DNA from: PWQG01 sp040882255 | GTDB lineage: Bacteria; Pseudomonadota; Gammaproteobacteria; Pseudomonadales; Pseudohongiellaceae | Length of the DNA: 64,000 nt | Direction: 5' to 3' | NCBI GenBank assembly: GCA_040882255.1 | Contig: JBBEBP010000016.1 | Location: forward strand, 248,001 to 312,000 | Shown: positions 16,750-24,993 of the stretch, piece after piece | Position numbering within the stretch: position 1 is the stretch's first letter | How the letters are laid out: each line of letters begins with the position of its first letter | Translations under genes and position numbers: made by a program | The notes under the pieces: generated by a model | Seen by the model: the letters and a program-made list of their open reading frames with translations, nothing else | Told to the model about the DNA's origin: nothing | The model's database searches: none

Positions 16750-17771
16750 ATAAACAACCTCAATGGATTGATCTGCGCAGCGACACAGTCACCCGCCCTA
16801 CCCCTGCCATGCGTCAGGCCATGCACGAGGCTGTGGTTGGCGACGACGTCTACGGCGAGGATCCGACCGTCCGGGAGCTGGAAGACACCCTGGCCCGCAT
16901 GACTGGCAAGCAGGCCGGTCTGTTCATGCCCTCGGGCACCCAGTCCAATCTGGTGGCCCTGCTCACCCATTGCGGGCGAGGTGACGAATACATCGCTGCG
17001 CAGGATGCCCATACCTACCGCTACGAAGGCGGTGGGGCCGCCGTGCTGGGCGGCATCCAGCCACAGCCGGTGCCCGCCCGCCCGGAAGGGGGAATGGATC
17101 TCGCGGCGGCGCAGACAGCGATCAAACCCGTGGATTTCCATTTCGCCCGCAGCCGCCTGCTGTGCATCGAAAACACCACCCACGGTCAGGCGCTGCCACT
17201 GGACTACATGGAAGCCGCACGCGCCCTGGCTGACCGCAACGGGCTGGCACTGCACCTGGATGGGGCCCGCCTGTTCAACGCCGCCATCGCCCTGGGTCAC
17301 TCCGTGGAACAATTGACCGGCCCGGTCGACACCGTGTCGATCTGTCTTTCCAAGGGGCTGGGAGCGCCGGTCGGGTCCGTGCTCCTGGGACCGGCGCAAT
17401 ACATAGAACAGGCCCGGCGCTGGCGCAAGGTGACCGGGGGCGGGCTGCGGCAGGCCGGCATACTGGCGGCCGCCGGACTGTATGCTCTGGAACATCATGT
17501 GGAACGCCTGGCCGAGGATCACCGGCGTGCCGGGGTACTGGCTGAGGCGCTGGAACAGCTTGGCTTTCCGGTGCAACGCACGCCGACCAACATGGTATTC
17601 CTGGATGGCAGCGCGCTGGATGCCGGGCAGTTGCAGAGCACACTGGAACAGTCGGGAATCCGGCTGGACGCGGACGAACCGGAACACCTGCGGCTGGTCA
17701 CCCACCTGGATATCAGTGACGAGGACATCGAGCAGGTGGTCGCGGCCTTCCGGGCCGCCCGGGATCAGTGA
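16746..17771 (+). CDS. ltaE: Low-specificity L-threonine aldolase
   Basis: A 341-residue PLP enzyme that splits L-threonine and allo-threonine to glycine and acetaldehyde. Seen in the sequence are the N-terminal IDLRSDTVTRPTPAMR and VGDDVYGEDPTV motifs, the ring-stacking His89 in AQDAHTY, cofactor Asp172 in LDGARLFN and Schiff-base Lys203 in ICLSKGLGAPVGS. The start overlaps the nuclease stop by four bases. Its last seven bases overlap the end of hslO on the other strand. The link to an exported nuclease is odd and may simply reflect compact packing. Confidence 0.95.
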   Translation: MNKQPQWIDLRSDTVTRPTPAMRQAMHEAVVGDDVYGEDPTVRELEDTLARMTGKQAGLFMPSGTQSNLVALLTHCGRGDEYIAAQDAHTYRYEGGGAAVLGGIQPQPVPARPEGGMDLAAAQTAIKPVDFHFARSRLLCIENTTHGQALPLDYMEAARALADRNGLALHLDGARLFNAAIALGHSVEQLTGPVDTVSICLSKGLGAPVGSVLLGPAQYIEQARRWRKVTGGGLRQAGILAAAGLYALEHHVERLAEDHRRAGVLAEALEQLGFPVQRTPTNMVFLDGSALDAGQLQSTLEQSGIRLDADEPEHLRLVTHLDISDEDIEQVVAAFRAARDQ

Positions 17772-18637
17772 GCCGGACTGTCACCCGGTTCGTGCAGCAT
17801 CAGCACCACTTCCTCTTCGGTGAACCGGTAGACGGTACCGCAAAATTCACAGGTCATGGTCACTGACTGTTGTTCGGCAAGAATGCTTTCCACTTCCTCC
17901 CGGCCGATGGTCAGCAACGCAGCGGCCGTGCGCTCACGCGAGCAACTGCAACGGTACTGCACACGACGCGGCGGAAACAGTCGCAGCGTTTCCTCGTGAT
18001 AGAGGCGGTGCAGCAGTGTCTCATTGTCCACTGACAACAGTTCCTCCCGCTCCAGGGTATCCGCCAGCATCTGCATCCGCCGCCAGTCCTCTTCGCGCTG
18101 TTCCGCCTCCCCCCTGTCGCTGCCCGGCAATTGCTGCAGCAACAGCCCGAGGGCACGCTCACCGTCGACTTCGAAGCGGAAGTGAGTGCCCAGCTGCTCG
18201 GACTGCTCGAAGTAGCGCACCAGACACTCGGACAGCGAGGCGCCGTCCAGCGAGACGATCCCCTGATAGGGCTCACCATTGTCCGGCTCGATGGTGATCG
18301 CCAGATTCCCTTCGCCGAGCAGGCCACGGAAGGTGTCCGTCAGCGGCTCCCCCTCGTAGCGGGCGATGCCGCGCACATTCCCGTCGTGCGTGCATTCCGC
18401 CATCACCAGCGACAACGCACCATTGCCGCGTACCTGCAGCACCAGGCGCCCCTCGAACTTGATGGTGGTGGACAGCAGTACCGAGGCGGCCAGGAACTCG
18501 CCCAGCAGGTTGCGCACCGCAGGCGGGTAGTCATGCCCACCCGCCGCCTCGCGGTAACTGTCGGTCAGACAGACCAGCTCGCCGCGGATATCGCTGTCGT
18601 CGAAGAGAAAACGTTGTGTGCAATCAATGGCAGACAT
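17765..18637 (-). CDS. hslO: Redox-regulated chaperone Hsp33
   Basis: A 290-residue cytosolic holdase chaperone activated by oxidation. The C-terminal zinc switch is complete: Cys230 and Cys232 (YRCSCSRER) and Cys263 and Cys266 (CEFCGTVYRF). The N-terminal domain has the family pattern DDSDIRGELVCL and the FLAASVLLSTTIKFEG segment. ATG at 18637 (MSAIDCTQRFLFDD) fits the family start. The longer open frame to 18778 would overlap trpEG and is not credible. The gene lies 40 bases after trpEG on the same strand and may be read from the trp leader. Confidence 0.95.
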   Translation of the reverse strand: MSAIDCTQRFLFDDSDIRGELVCLTDSYREAAGGHDYPPAVRNLLGEFLAASVLLSTTIKFEGRLVLQVRGNGALSLVMAECTHDGNVRGIARYEGEPLTDTFRGLLGEGNLAITIEPDNGEPYQGIVSLDGASLSECLVRYFEQSEQLGTHFRFEVDGERALGLLLQQLPGSDRGEAEQREEDWRRMQMLADTLEREELLSVDNETLLHRLYHEETLRLFPPRRVQYRCSCSRERTAAALLTIGREEVESILAEQQSVTMTCEFCGTVYRFTEEEVVLMLHEPGDSPAH

Positions 18638-18677
18638 GCTGTGGAATCCTGCGTGTGGTGAATGGCTGTAATGGCTG

Positions 18678-20954
18678 TCAGGCGGTTTTCCGGGTCGCGT
18701 ATTGTACCCCACTCTCCGCCTCCCGCTGTACTCCGGATGCCGTGTCCTCCCTGCGATGCAACACATTGGCCAGTACATTGCGAATCAGGCCATGGCCACT
18801 GTAGCCTTCCAGGGTCATGATCGATTCGGGGTGGAACTGCACCGCCGTCACGGGCATGGAGCGGTGTCGCACCCCCATCACCACGGCATCACTCTCTGTG
18901 TGGGCGGTCGCTTCCAGACAGTCCGGCAGCGCTGTGGCACACAGGGAATGATAGCGCCCCACCTCCATGTCGGCAGGAAGACCCAGAAAGACGCCCTGCC
19001 CGTCGTGACGCAGCCGGGCACTTCTGCCATGTACGGGACGATCGAGCAGCCCCAGCTCCCCGCCAAAGTGCTCCACGATACCCTGCAACCCCAGGCAGAC
19101 ACCAAACACCGGAAGCCGCCGTTCCACGCACAGGGCGAGAGTGGACGACAGGTCGAAGTCCTCCGGCCGGCCCGGTCCGGGCGATAACACCACCAGATCG
19201 AAATCAGTCTCCTCACCACGCAGTGCTTCCCTGGCCATGCCAGGTCGCAGGGTCACCATCTGTACGCCGTATTCGCGGAAGTAGCTGCCCAGGTTGTGAA
19301 CGAAAGAGTCCCGATGGTCGACCATCAACACTCGCAGTTGTTCCGCGCCCGGCAACACCTCCCTGGAGCTGCGTGGCTGGTCACCGTCCGGCCGACATCC
19401 GGTTCCCCCCCGGATAGCGCTCAGCAGGGCCGATGCCTTCAGACGCGTCTCGGCCTCCTCGGCCTCCGGCTCGGAATCCACCAGCAGAGTCGCGCCGGCG
19501 CGGATCTGCGCCACGCCATCCCGGATCCGGATGGTACGCAATGTCAGGCCGGTGTTCATGTTGCCGTCGAAACCGATCTGGCCCATGGCACCTCCATACC
19601 AGTGACGCGGAGAACGCTCATGCTCCTCGATGAACTGCATGGCGGACGCCTTGGGTGCTCCCGTAACGGTGACCGCCCAGGTGTGGGTCAGGAAAGCATC
19701 GAATGCATCATATTCAGGTGCCAGCTGTCCCTTTACATGATCCACGGTGTGGATAAGCCGCGAATACATCTCGATCTGACGGCGGCCGCTGACCGTCACA
19801 CTGCCGGGAACACACACTCGACTCTTGTCATTACGGTCCACATCCGTACACATGGACAGTTCGGCTTCGTCTTTCGCCGAGTTGAGCAGGCTACGGATCT
19901 GCCGGGCATCTCCCAGTGCATCGCCGCCACGAGCAATGGTGCCCGAAATCGGGCAGGTCTCCACCTCGTTTCCGTTGACGCGCACATACATTTCCGGCGA
20001 AGCGGCCACGAGGTACTCCTGCTCTCCGAGATTGATCAATGCGCCATAGGGCGCCGGATTGGCCTCCTTCAGCCGCCGGAACACCTGCGACGGCGCATCC
20101 GGACAGGGCTCGTGAAACACCTGTCCCGGAACCACCTCGAACAACCTGCCGTCGGCAAAGTGCTTTTGCGCCTGCCGTACCGTATCCGCGTATTCACCGG
20201 CCCGGTGGTCGCAGCCGGGCCGGGCGCGATGATCAGAATAATAGGGCTCGGTGCGGCCATGACGCTGCAGGCCACCGGTGGTGGTATGAGCCGCATGATG
20301 GACATCCCCAGCGCGGGGATCATCGCGGCAGACGAACTCGTAGCGGACATTGGTAGCACGGCGGCCATGATGGTCCACCACGATCAGCTCATCCGGCAGA
20401 TACAACACCAGATCACGGTCGCCCGGATCGCGGGTCTGCCGGGACACCACCGGCTCGAACTGGAACGCCAGGTCATAGCCGAAGGCACCGTACAAACCAA
20501 GATGATTGTCGCGCTTGCTGTGGAAATGTGCCGAAACCGCCCGCAGCACGGAAAACACGCTGGGCTGACGACTGCGCTTTTCTTCCGCAAATGGCCCGTC
20601 CGATTCCCGCACCCGCATTGTCAGAAACCCTGCGGCGGGTTCGAGGAACTCGACTGCGTCACAGCTCAGCAGGGCCCGATGCAGCTCGGGAAGCAGAATC
20701 TCGCCTCGCCGGTTGAGGGCTTCGATCCGCAACTCCCTGCCACGGGCCGTGATCACCACTGGCGGATTGACGAAACCGATATCCCAGCGCGTATAGCGCC
20801 CCGGATACTCGAAGGAAGAGCTGAGCAGCAGCCCGCGTTGGGCGTCCAGCCGTTCGACCAGCGCACTGGTGGCATTCTCGTAGGGTATGTTGCGCTCATG
20901 GCGTTGCACGGTAACGCCACCGGCCGTGGGGTATCGGGTCTGTTGAATGCTCAT
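18678..20954 (-). CDS. trpEG: Fused anthranilate synthase (TrpE-TrpG)
   Basis: A 758-residue fusion of anthranilate synthase component I and its glutamine amidotransferase. The N-terminal part (to about 540) carries the chorismate-binding fold: VERLDAQRGLLLSSSFEYPGRYTRWD near the tryptophan site, then ETCPISGTIARGG, TDVDRNDKSRV and GAPKASAMQFIEEHE. The C-terminal part (about 560-735) has nucleophile Cys620 in FGVCLGLQG and the His708/Glu710 pair in QFHPES. This whole-length fusion is best known from Rhizobiales and Azospirillum, where trpE(G) stands apart from other trp genes, as here. A trpL leader gene and attenuator-like hairpins precede it. CAGGAA lies about ten bases before the ATG. Confidence 0.95.
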   Translation of the reverse strand: MSIQQTRYPTAGGVTVQRHERNIPYENATSALVERLDAQRGLLLSSSFEYPGRYTRWDIGFVNPPVVITARGRELRIEALNRRGEILLPELHRALLSCDAVEFLEPAAGFLTMRVRESDGPFAEEKRSRQPSVFSVLRAVSAHFHSKRDNHLGLYGAFGYDLAFQFEPVVSRQTRDPGDRDLVLYLPDELIVVDHHGRRATNVRYEFVCRDDPRAGDVHHAAHTTTGGLQRHGRTEPYYSDHRARPGCDHRAGEYADTVRQAQKHFADGRLFEVVPGQVFHEPCPDAPSQVFRRLKEANPAPYGALINLGEQEYLVAASPEMYVRVNGNEVETCPISGTIARGGDALGDARQIRSLLNSAKDEAELSMCTDVDRNDKSRVCVPGSVTVSGRRQIEMYSRLIHTVDHVKGQLAPEYDAFDAFLTHTWAVTVTGAPKASAMQFIEEHERSPRHWYGGAMGQIGFDGNMNTGLTLRTIRIRDGVAQIRAGATLLVDSEPEAEEAETRLKASALLSAIRGGTGCRPDGDQPRSSREVLPGAEQLRVLMVDHRDSFVHNLGSYFREYGVQMVTLRPGMAREALRGEETDFDLVVLSPGPGRPEDFDLSSTLALCVERRLPVFGVCLGLQGIVEHFGGELGLLDRPVHGRSARLRHDGQGVFLGLPADMEVGRYHSLCATALPDCLEATAHTESDAVVMGVRHRSMPVTAVQFHPESIMTLEGYSGHGLIRNVLANVLHRREDTASGVQREAESGVQYATRKTA

Positions 20955-20955
20955 G

Positions 20956-21016
20956 TCGATCAGTTCCTGTCTGACGGCTGCCGGCTCCGGCTGGACCCGG
21001 GAGGCGAACTGATCGA
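20956..21016 (-). promoter_or_regulatory. Inverted repeat sequestering the trpEG ribosome site
   Basis: TCGATCAGTTC at 20956-20966 and GAACTGATCGA at 21006-21016 are perfect 11-bp inverted repeats. On the mRNA, the trpEG-proximal arm runs up to two bases before the AUG and covers part of its CAGGAA ribosome site. The stem would therefore lower translation unless disrupted. It lies downstream of the terminator-like hairpin and may add a second control layer. Confidence 0.55.
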
Positions 21017-21032
21017 TCTGGGAGGTTACGGG

Positions 21033-21124
21033 GAACGTTCAGACACAAAGCAGGCCGCCTTCCGGTCGGAGGGCAGCCAGTGGGTTCTCAGTGTTGTGTT
21101 CTCTGTTGAACGTTCTGGCGGCCC
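21033..21124 (-). promoter_or_regulatory. trp attenuator hairpins
   Basis: In the minus-strand transcript, GGCUGCC (21078-21072) pairs with GGCGGCC (21059-21053) through six normal pairs and one G-U, followed by UGCUUUGUGU: a weak terminator shape. The GGCGGCC arm can instead pair with GGCCGCC inside the trpL codons (21123-21117). A separate long-range stem joins GAACGTTCA (21115-21107) with TGAACGTTC (21041-21033), with a further ACACAA/TTGTGT helix. Ribosome stalling at the aromatic codons (21150-21133) would block the trpL arm and change which stems form. The exact states need folding and probing. Confidence 0.55.
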
Positions 21125-21165
21125 TGAGTTGCATACCACCAGAAAAAGAAACGTGTGATGTTCAT
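21088..21165 (-). CDS. trpL: trp leader peptide (FFFWWY)
   Basis: A 25-codon open frame, ATG at 21165 and TGA at 21090-21088, encodes MNITR followed by Phe-Phe-Phe-Trp-Trp-Tyr and a Gln-rich tail. A run of six aromatic codons in a short frame just before an anthranilate synthase gene is the hallmark of a transcription-attenuation leader. Unlike classical trp leaders, which use tryptophan codons alone, this one contains all three aromatic amino acids. No Shine-Dalgarno sequence precedes it; the promoter geometry places transcription initiation at or next to the A of ATG, so the mRNA is probably leaderless. That matches what is known of trpL in Sinorhizobium meliloti. Confidence 0.85.
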   Translation of the reverse strand: MNITRFFFWWYATQGRQNVQQRTQH

Positions 21166-21173
21166 GGGCGGGA

Positions 21174-21202
21174 ATGATGCGGCGTGATCCGCGCCTTGTC
21201 AA
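21174..21202 (-). promoter_or_regulatory. Promoter of trpL-trpEG
   Basis: A perfect -35 TTGACA (21202-21197) and a -10 CATCAT (21179-21174, four of six matches) are separated by exactly 17 bases. Eight bases separate the -10 from the trpL ATG, placing the transcription start at or one base before that ATG. It lies just after the SDR gene on the same strand. Confidence 0.75.
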
Positions 21203-21220
21203 GGGCACCTCAAACCCGTA

Positions 21221-21913
21221 TCACCACTCGATAACCCCGCCGTCATAATTGAGGAACTGACCGCTCTGCCCGGCCGTGGCTGATTCGATCACGGACAACA
21301 GACCGGCAGCACTGGTTTCCGTGTCAATCAGCCCGTTGGGGCCACCCATGTCCGTGCGCACCCAGCCCGGGTGCAGGGCAAGCGCAATGAAGCCGTCCGG
21401 TTTCAGATCCTCGGCCAGACTTCTCACCACCTGGTTCAACGCGCTTTTCGTGCTGCGGTAGACATAGCTGCCCCCACTGGTGTTGTCGGCGATGGAGCCC
21501 ATCTTCGAACTCAGGTAGGCCAGGCGCCGGCCAGCTCCGTCACGCAACTGAGGCAGCAGCTTCTGGGTCAGGATCAGCGGTGCAATGGTGTTGACCTGGA
21601 AGGCCCGGTGCCAGGCCTCCGGGTCCACATTACCCAGCGTGGCATCGCGCTGCCCGTAGATGCCTGCGTTGTTGATGAACACGTCAATGGCACGTCCGTC
21701 GAGTTCATGCACGAAACGATCGATGGAGTGCGCATCACTGAGTTCCAGAGGCAGCACGTCCAGGTTGCGGTGTTCATCGCGCAGGGCAAGCAGTTCCTCT
21801 GCGGTATCCGGGCGGCGGCAGGCGGCCGTCACAGCATAGCCCTTGCTCCTGGCCTGGCGTACCAGTTCCAGACCGATTCCCCGGTTGGCGCCGGTGATGA
21901 CGATGTGTTTCAT
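21221..21913 (-). CDS. Short-chain dehydrogenase/reductase
   Basis: A 230-residue classical SDR oxidoreductase. It has the NAD(P)-binding TGANRGIG (7-14), NNAG (81-84), a serine at LSSKMGS (135/136) and the catalytic Tyr152-X3-Lys156 in YRSTK. The C-terminal LHPGWVRTDMGGPN and GQFLNYDGG are typical of the carbonyl reductase/C-factor-like group. ATG at 21913 follows GGAG at a nine-base distance and is preferred to an in-frame start at 21961. The substrate is unknown. It diverges from the lipoprotein hydrolase gene at 22105. Confidence 0.92.
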   Translation of the reverse strand: MKHIVITGANRGIGLELVRQARSKGYAVTAACRRPDTAEELLALRDEHRNLDVLPLELSDAHSIDRFVHELDGRAIDVFINNAGIYGQRDATLGNVDPEAWHRAFQVNTIAPLILTQKLLPQLRDGAGRRLAYLSSKMGSIADNTSGGSYVYRSTKSALNQVVRSLAEDLKPDGFIALALHPGWVRTDMGGPNGLIDTETSAAGLLSVIESATAGQSGQFLNYDGGVIEW

Positions 21914-22104
21914 GAATGACTTCTCCGCAGTTATCGGTTCAGGGTAGCCCTCTGTATCCATCAGAGATACCCCGCCGATGGTATAGAAATCAGTGTCAGG
22001 TTGAAACCATGGCGCTGCGCTTGAATCACTGGCATGCCCGGTATACGCTTCCTTTACCCGGACCCGTGACCGAGGAACCGGGTATCACAGACGCGGACCC
22101 TTTC

Positions 22105-23388
22105 ATGACAGACCGGATTTTCCTGCGACTGACCCTGCCAGCATACCTCTGTATGGCCCTGCTGAGCGCCTGCGGCCCCGGCGACGAGTCCCGCCTGCAG
22201 CCCTCCGGCCACGCCGTGACAGCATTGGCTGCAGATCAGCCCTTCGCGCAGTACCAGAGCGACGCGCGCCAGCAGATCCGGAGCGCCCTGGAACAGGGGC
22301 CGTTTGCCCGTGAGGATGCTCCGTTCGGACCGGGTTACGCCCTGGAGCAGGTGGTGACGATGCGTTCACCGTGGCAAATCGGACCAGATCCTGATTGTGA
22401 GCCGGCAACATCCACCACTGGCTTCCTGTTCATCCATGGCCTGAGTGACTCCCCCTATACAGTGCGGGCTGTCGCGCACTCACTGTCTGCCACCCGGCCA
22501 TGCGCCCTGTTCAGAAGCGTACTGCTGCCCGGCCACGGCACGGCTCCGGGCGACCTGCTGAGTACTCACCGGGATGAGTGGCGAACGACAGTGACTCACG
22601 CCGTCGAGCAGCTACTGGACGAGACGGAGCGGTTACACCTGGTCGGCTACTCCACCGGCGCGGCACTGGCGCTGGAGCAGATGGACAGGCGCCGTGATGA
22701 CCCGCGCCTGTCCAGCCTGATACTGCTGTCGCCTGCCCTGGACCTGGGCAATCCGCTGGGCTGGCTGACTCCGATGCTGCGATATGTGCAGCCCTGGTTG
22801 AGCGTGGCTCCGGACCGGGACGCAGCCAAGTACGAATCGTTCCCGATGAACGCGGCGGCGCAGGCTCATCTGTTGTTGCGGGAACTCGATCTCATGCACA
22901 TGGAAAAACTGCAACGGCCCGTGTTCATGGTCACCACCGGAGATGACACCACTGTGAACCCACAGACCGCCGGGCAGTTCTTCTGTGAGCGGGTGACCCC
23001 GGAGCATCGTTACATGCTCTGGTACCATTCGCCGGAGACCGGCAGTGAACCCGACAGCCAGTGTGAAGGCCTCCAGCCCCGGACCGCCCGGGCGTCAGCC
23101 CTGCGCGTCGTCACACTGTCGCACGTCGGTACCAGCCTCCCGCCCACTGACGGGCATTACGGCTTGGCAGGCGGTTACCGGCAGTGCCTGCGTTACCGGA
23201 ACGACGGTGAACGCCATCGGCAATGCCTGGAAGACGACAGGAAAACCGTGTACGGCGAACCCGAACGCCTGACGGATAGCGACGATCTGTACCACGGCAG
23301 TCTGGTGCGGCGCACCACCTTCAACCCGCACTACAACGCGATGATCCAGTCATTGGACTGCTTTCTGCAGGAGGCCTGCCAGCCATGA
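22105..23388 (+). CDS. Alpha/beta hydrolase lipoprotein
   Basis: A 427-residue putative lipoprotein esterase. The signal sequence ends in the lipobox LLSAC, with lipidated Cys23. The hydrolase fold shows the oxyanion segment FLFIHGLSDSP, nucleophile motif GYSTGA, a likely acid in TTGDDTTVN and a likely base in LSHVGTS. Several conserved-looking Cys pairs occur in the C-terminal part, consistent with an extracytoplasmic site. ATG at 22105 is chosen because the signal peptide follows it; the open frame upstream to 21916 lacks one. The stop overlaps the next gene by four bases (ATGA), and that gene is also a lipoprotein hydrolase. Confidence 0.85.
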   Translation: MTDRIFLRLTLPAYLCMALLSACGPGDESRLQPSGHAVTALAADQPFAQYQSDARQQIRSALEQGPFAREDAPFGPGYALEQVVTMRSPWQIGPDPDCEPATSTTGFLFIHGLSDSPYTVRAVAHSLSATRPCALFRSVLLPGHGTAPGDLLSTHRDEWRTTVTHAVEQLLDETERLHLVGYSTGAALALEQMDRRRDDPRLSSLILLSPALDLGNPLGWLTPMLRYVQPWLSVAPDRDAAKYESFPMNAAAQAHLLLRELDLMHMEKLQRPVFMVTTGDDTTVNPQTAGQFFCERVTPEHRYMLWYHSPETGSEPDSQCEGLQPRTARASALRVVTLSHVGTSLPPTDGHYGLAGGYRQCLRYRNDGERHRQCLEDDRKTVYGEPERLTDSDDLYHGSLVRRTTFNPHYNAMIQSLDCFLQEACQP

Positions 23389-24281
23389 CCCGCAACCTCA
23401 CACCCCTGACCGGACTGCTACTGGTCGGTCTGCTGCTCAGTGGCTGCGTCACATCCAGTGATGCCGCCACCGCAGAAGCCAGGGCAGTCGAACTGGACTG
23501 GCGGCATGCCGGTCAGCCACAGGCCGTGGTGGTGATGGTGCACGGCTTCAACCTCAACCCGCGCAGAATGGATGAAATGGCGGCACTATTGCAGGCCGGC
23601 AACATGGATGTGCTGCAGGTGTCGTTGGCCGGGCACCGCATGTCGTTATCGCCGGAAAACCGCCGGGACGAGTTTGCCGCCATGGAAGGCTTCCCTGTCT
23701 GGCAGGCGAACATGGACCAGGCCATGTCGGAAGCATCCTCACGAGCCGCTTCTCTGGACCTGCCTCTTTACCTGATGGGTTTTTCCATGGGCGGGCTGCT
23801 GGGCGCCGACCATCTCAACCGGCATGAATCGAGCCGCGCAGACCGGGCCGTTCTGCTGGCACCGGCCCTGTCATTACGATGGACCTCCTGGCTGCTGCGC
23901 CCGCTGGGAGCGCTGCCCGATTTCCTGCTGCCCAGCCTGGGCGCCGACCAGTACAAGGCCAATGAATTCGTCCCGGTTTCGGCCTACGAGGCACTGTACG
24001 ATGGCGTGGCACAATTGAATGAGCAGACGCGGCCGGAGCGGCTGAACATCCCCACGCTGGTGCTGGTGTCCCGCGCGGACGAACTGGTTTCCGGAGAGGG
24101 TCTGGAAGCGTTCATCGCCGAACACAGGCTGGACCAGTGGGCGCTGCATTATGTCGACAACAGCGATGGCGACGAGGAAGTACTGCAGCACGTGATCGTG
24201 GACCGCAATACCCTGGGAGAAACGGCATGGGAATCCGTGACCAAGCGAATCCTGTCCTTTCTCCACAGCCCCGGCGACTGA
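23385..24281 (+). CDS. Alpha/beta hydrolase lipoprotein (second of pair)
   Basis: A 298-residue lipoprotein (lipobox LLSGC, Cys21) with a monoacylglycerol-lipase-like hydrolase fold: VVVMVHGFNLNPRRMDEM, nucleophile Ser in MGFSMGG, likely acid Asp in SRADELVS and base His in LQHVIVD. It is translationally coupled to the preceding hydrolase. The two share the hydrolase fold but differ in length and detail, so this is not a recent duplication. Envelope lipid or ester degradation is a reasonable guess; the substrate is unknown. Confidence 0.85.
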   Translation: MTRNLTPLTGLLLVGLLLSGCVTSSDAATAEARAVELDWRHAGQPQAVVVMVHGFNLNPRRMDEMAALLQAGNMDVLQVSLAGHRMSLSPENRRDEFAAMEGFPVWQANMDQAMSEASSRAASLDLPLYLMGFSMGGLLGADHLNRHESSRADRAVLLAPALSLRWTSWLLRPLGALPDFLLPSLGADQYKANEFVPVSAYEALYDGVAQLNEQTRPERLNIPTLVLVSRADELVSGEGLEAFIAEHRLDQWALHYVDNSDGDEEVLQHVIVDRNTLGETAWESVTKRILSFLHSPGD

Positions 24282-24301
24282 CGGCCGGACGAGAAAGCCG
24301 T

Positions 24302-24988
24302 TCAGCGGCGCAGCACCATCAGCCAGCGCCCGATATTGAAGATGTTGGCCAATGCCGCCGCGAAATAGGTCAGTGCGGCGGCACGGAGCACCTGGCGAAC
24401 CGCGCCTTCCTGTTTCCGGTCGATATACTCGCCCTTCTTCAGGATCGGCAATGCCTTGTTGAAACTGGCGTCCCACTCTTCCGGCAGGATGATCAGGTAG
24501 GCCATGGCCCCCATGATCTGCAAAAGAATCGCAGCAGCGATCACCACGCCGATGGCAACCGGTGAGCGCAGTATCAGACCGGCAAACGGAATCGACATCA
24601 TCATTGCCACACCGATCTTGTTGAACAGAACGGCCCTGGGAATGTACTTCTTGCGCAGCTCGAAAATCGGCTCACCACGATGGAACTGGATGGCATGACC
24701 CACTTCATGGGCCGCCACCGCCACCGCCGTCAGCGACCGTCCCTTGTAGTTGCCGGGACTGAGCCGCACCATGCGATCGTTCGGATCGAAATGATCACCG
24801 CCTTCCTGAGTCTGTTCCACACCGATGCCTTCCAGCTGAAAGCGCTCAATCAGGTGCTGCGCCAGCTCACCGCCAGTGCCCGGAATGGCCGGGTCCTGGC
24901 GGTGATAGCGGCGCATGACGAACTTCACCCAGAACTGGGGCACAAACATCAGTCCGAGGAACAGAACGCCGATGATCAGCAGCAGCAT
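24302..24988 (-). CDS. Membrane zinc metallopeptidase (YugP-like)
   Basis: A 228-residue membrane protein with the metallopeptidase motif His94-Glu95-x-x-His98 (AAHEVGHAIQ). One helix lies at the N-terminus (MLLLIIGVLFLGLMFVPQFW) and two to three in the C-terminal half. The layout matches the Zn_peptidase_2/YugP family, whose physiological substrates are unknown. A GTG start at 25051 would lengthen it by 21 residues into the neighbouring gene; the internal ATG beside the first helix is preferred. It is the last gene of a minus-strand unit behind two acyl-CoA dehydrogenase genes, five bases away, a grouping with no obvious functional logic. Confidence 0.82.
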   Translation of the reverse strand: MLLLIIGVLFLGLMFVPQFWVKFVMRRYHRQDPAIPGTGGELAQHLIERFQLEGIGVEQTQEGGDHFDPNDRMVRLSPGNYKGRSLTAVAVAAHEVGHAIQFHRGEPIFELRKKYIPRAVLFNKIGVAMMMSIPFAGLILRSPVAIGVVIAAAILLQIMGAMAYLIILPEEWDASFNKALPILKKGEYIDRKQEGAVRQVLRAAALTYFAAALANIFNIGRWLMVLRR

Positions 24989-24993
24989 ACGGT

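Noticed and set aside
19296..21158. Open frame of 620 codons on the plus strand
   Set aside because: Antisense to trpEG, no recognisable domain and no ribosome site. It is a high-GC shadow.
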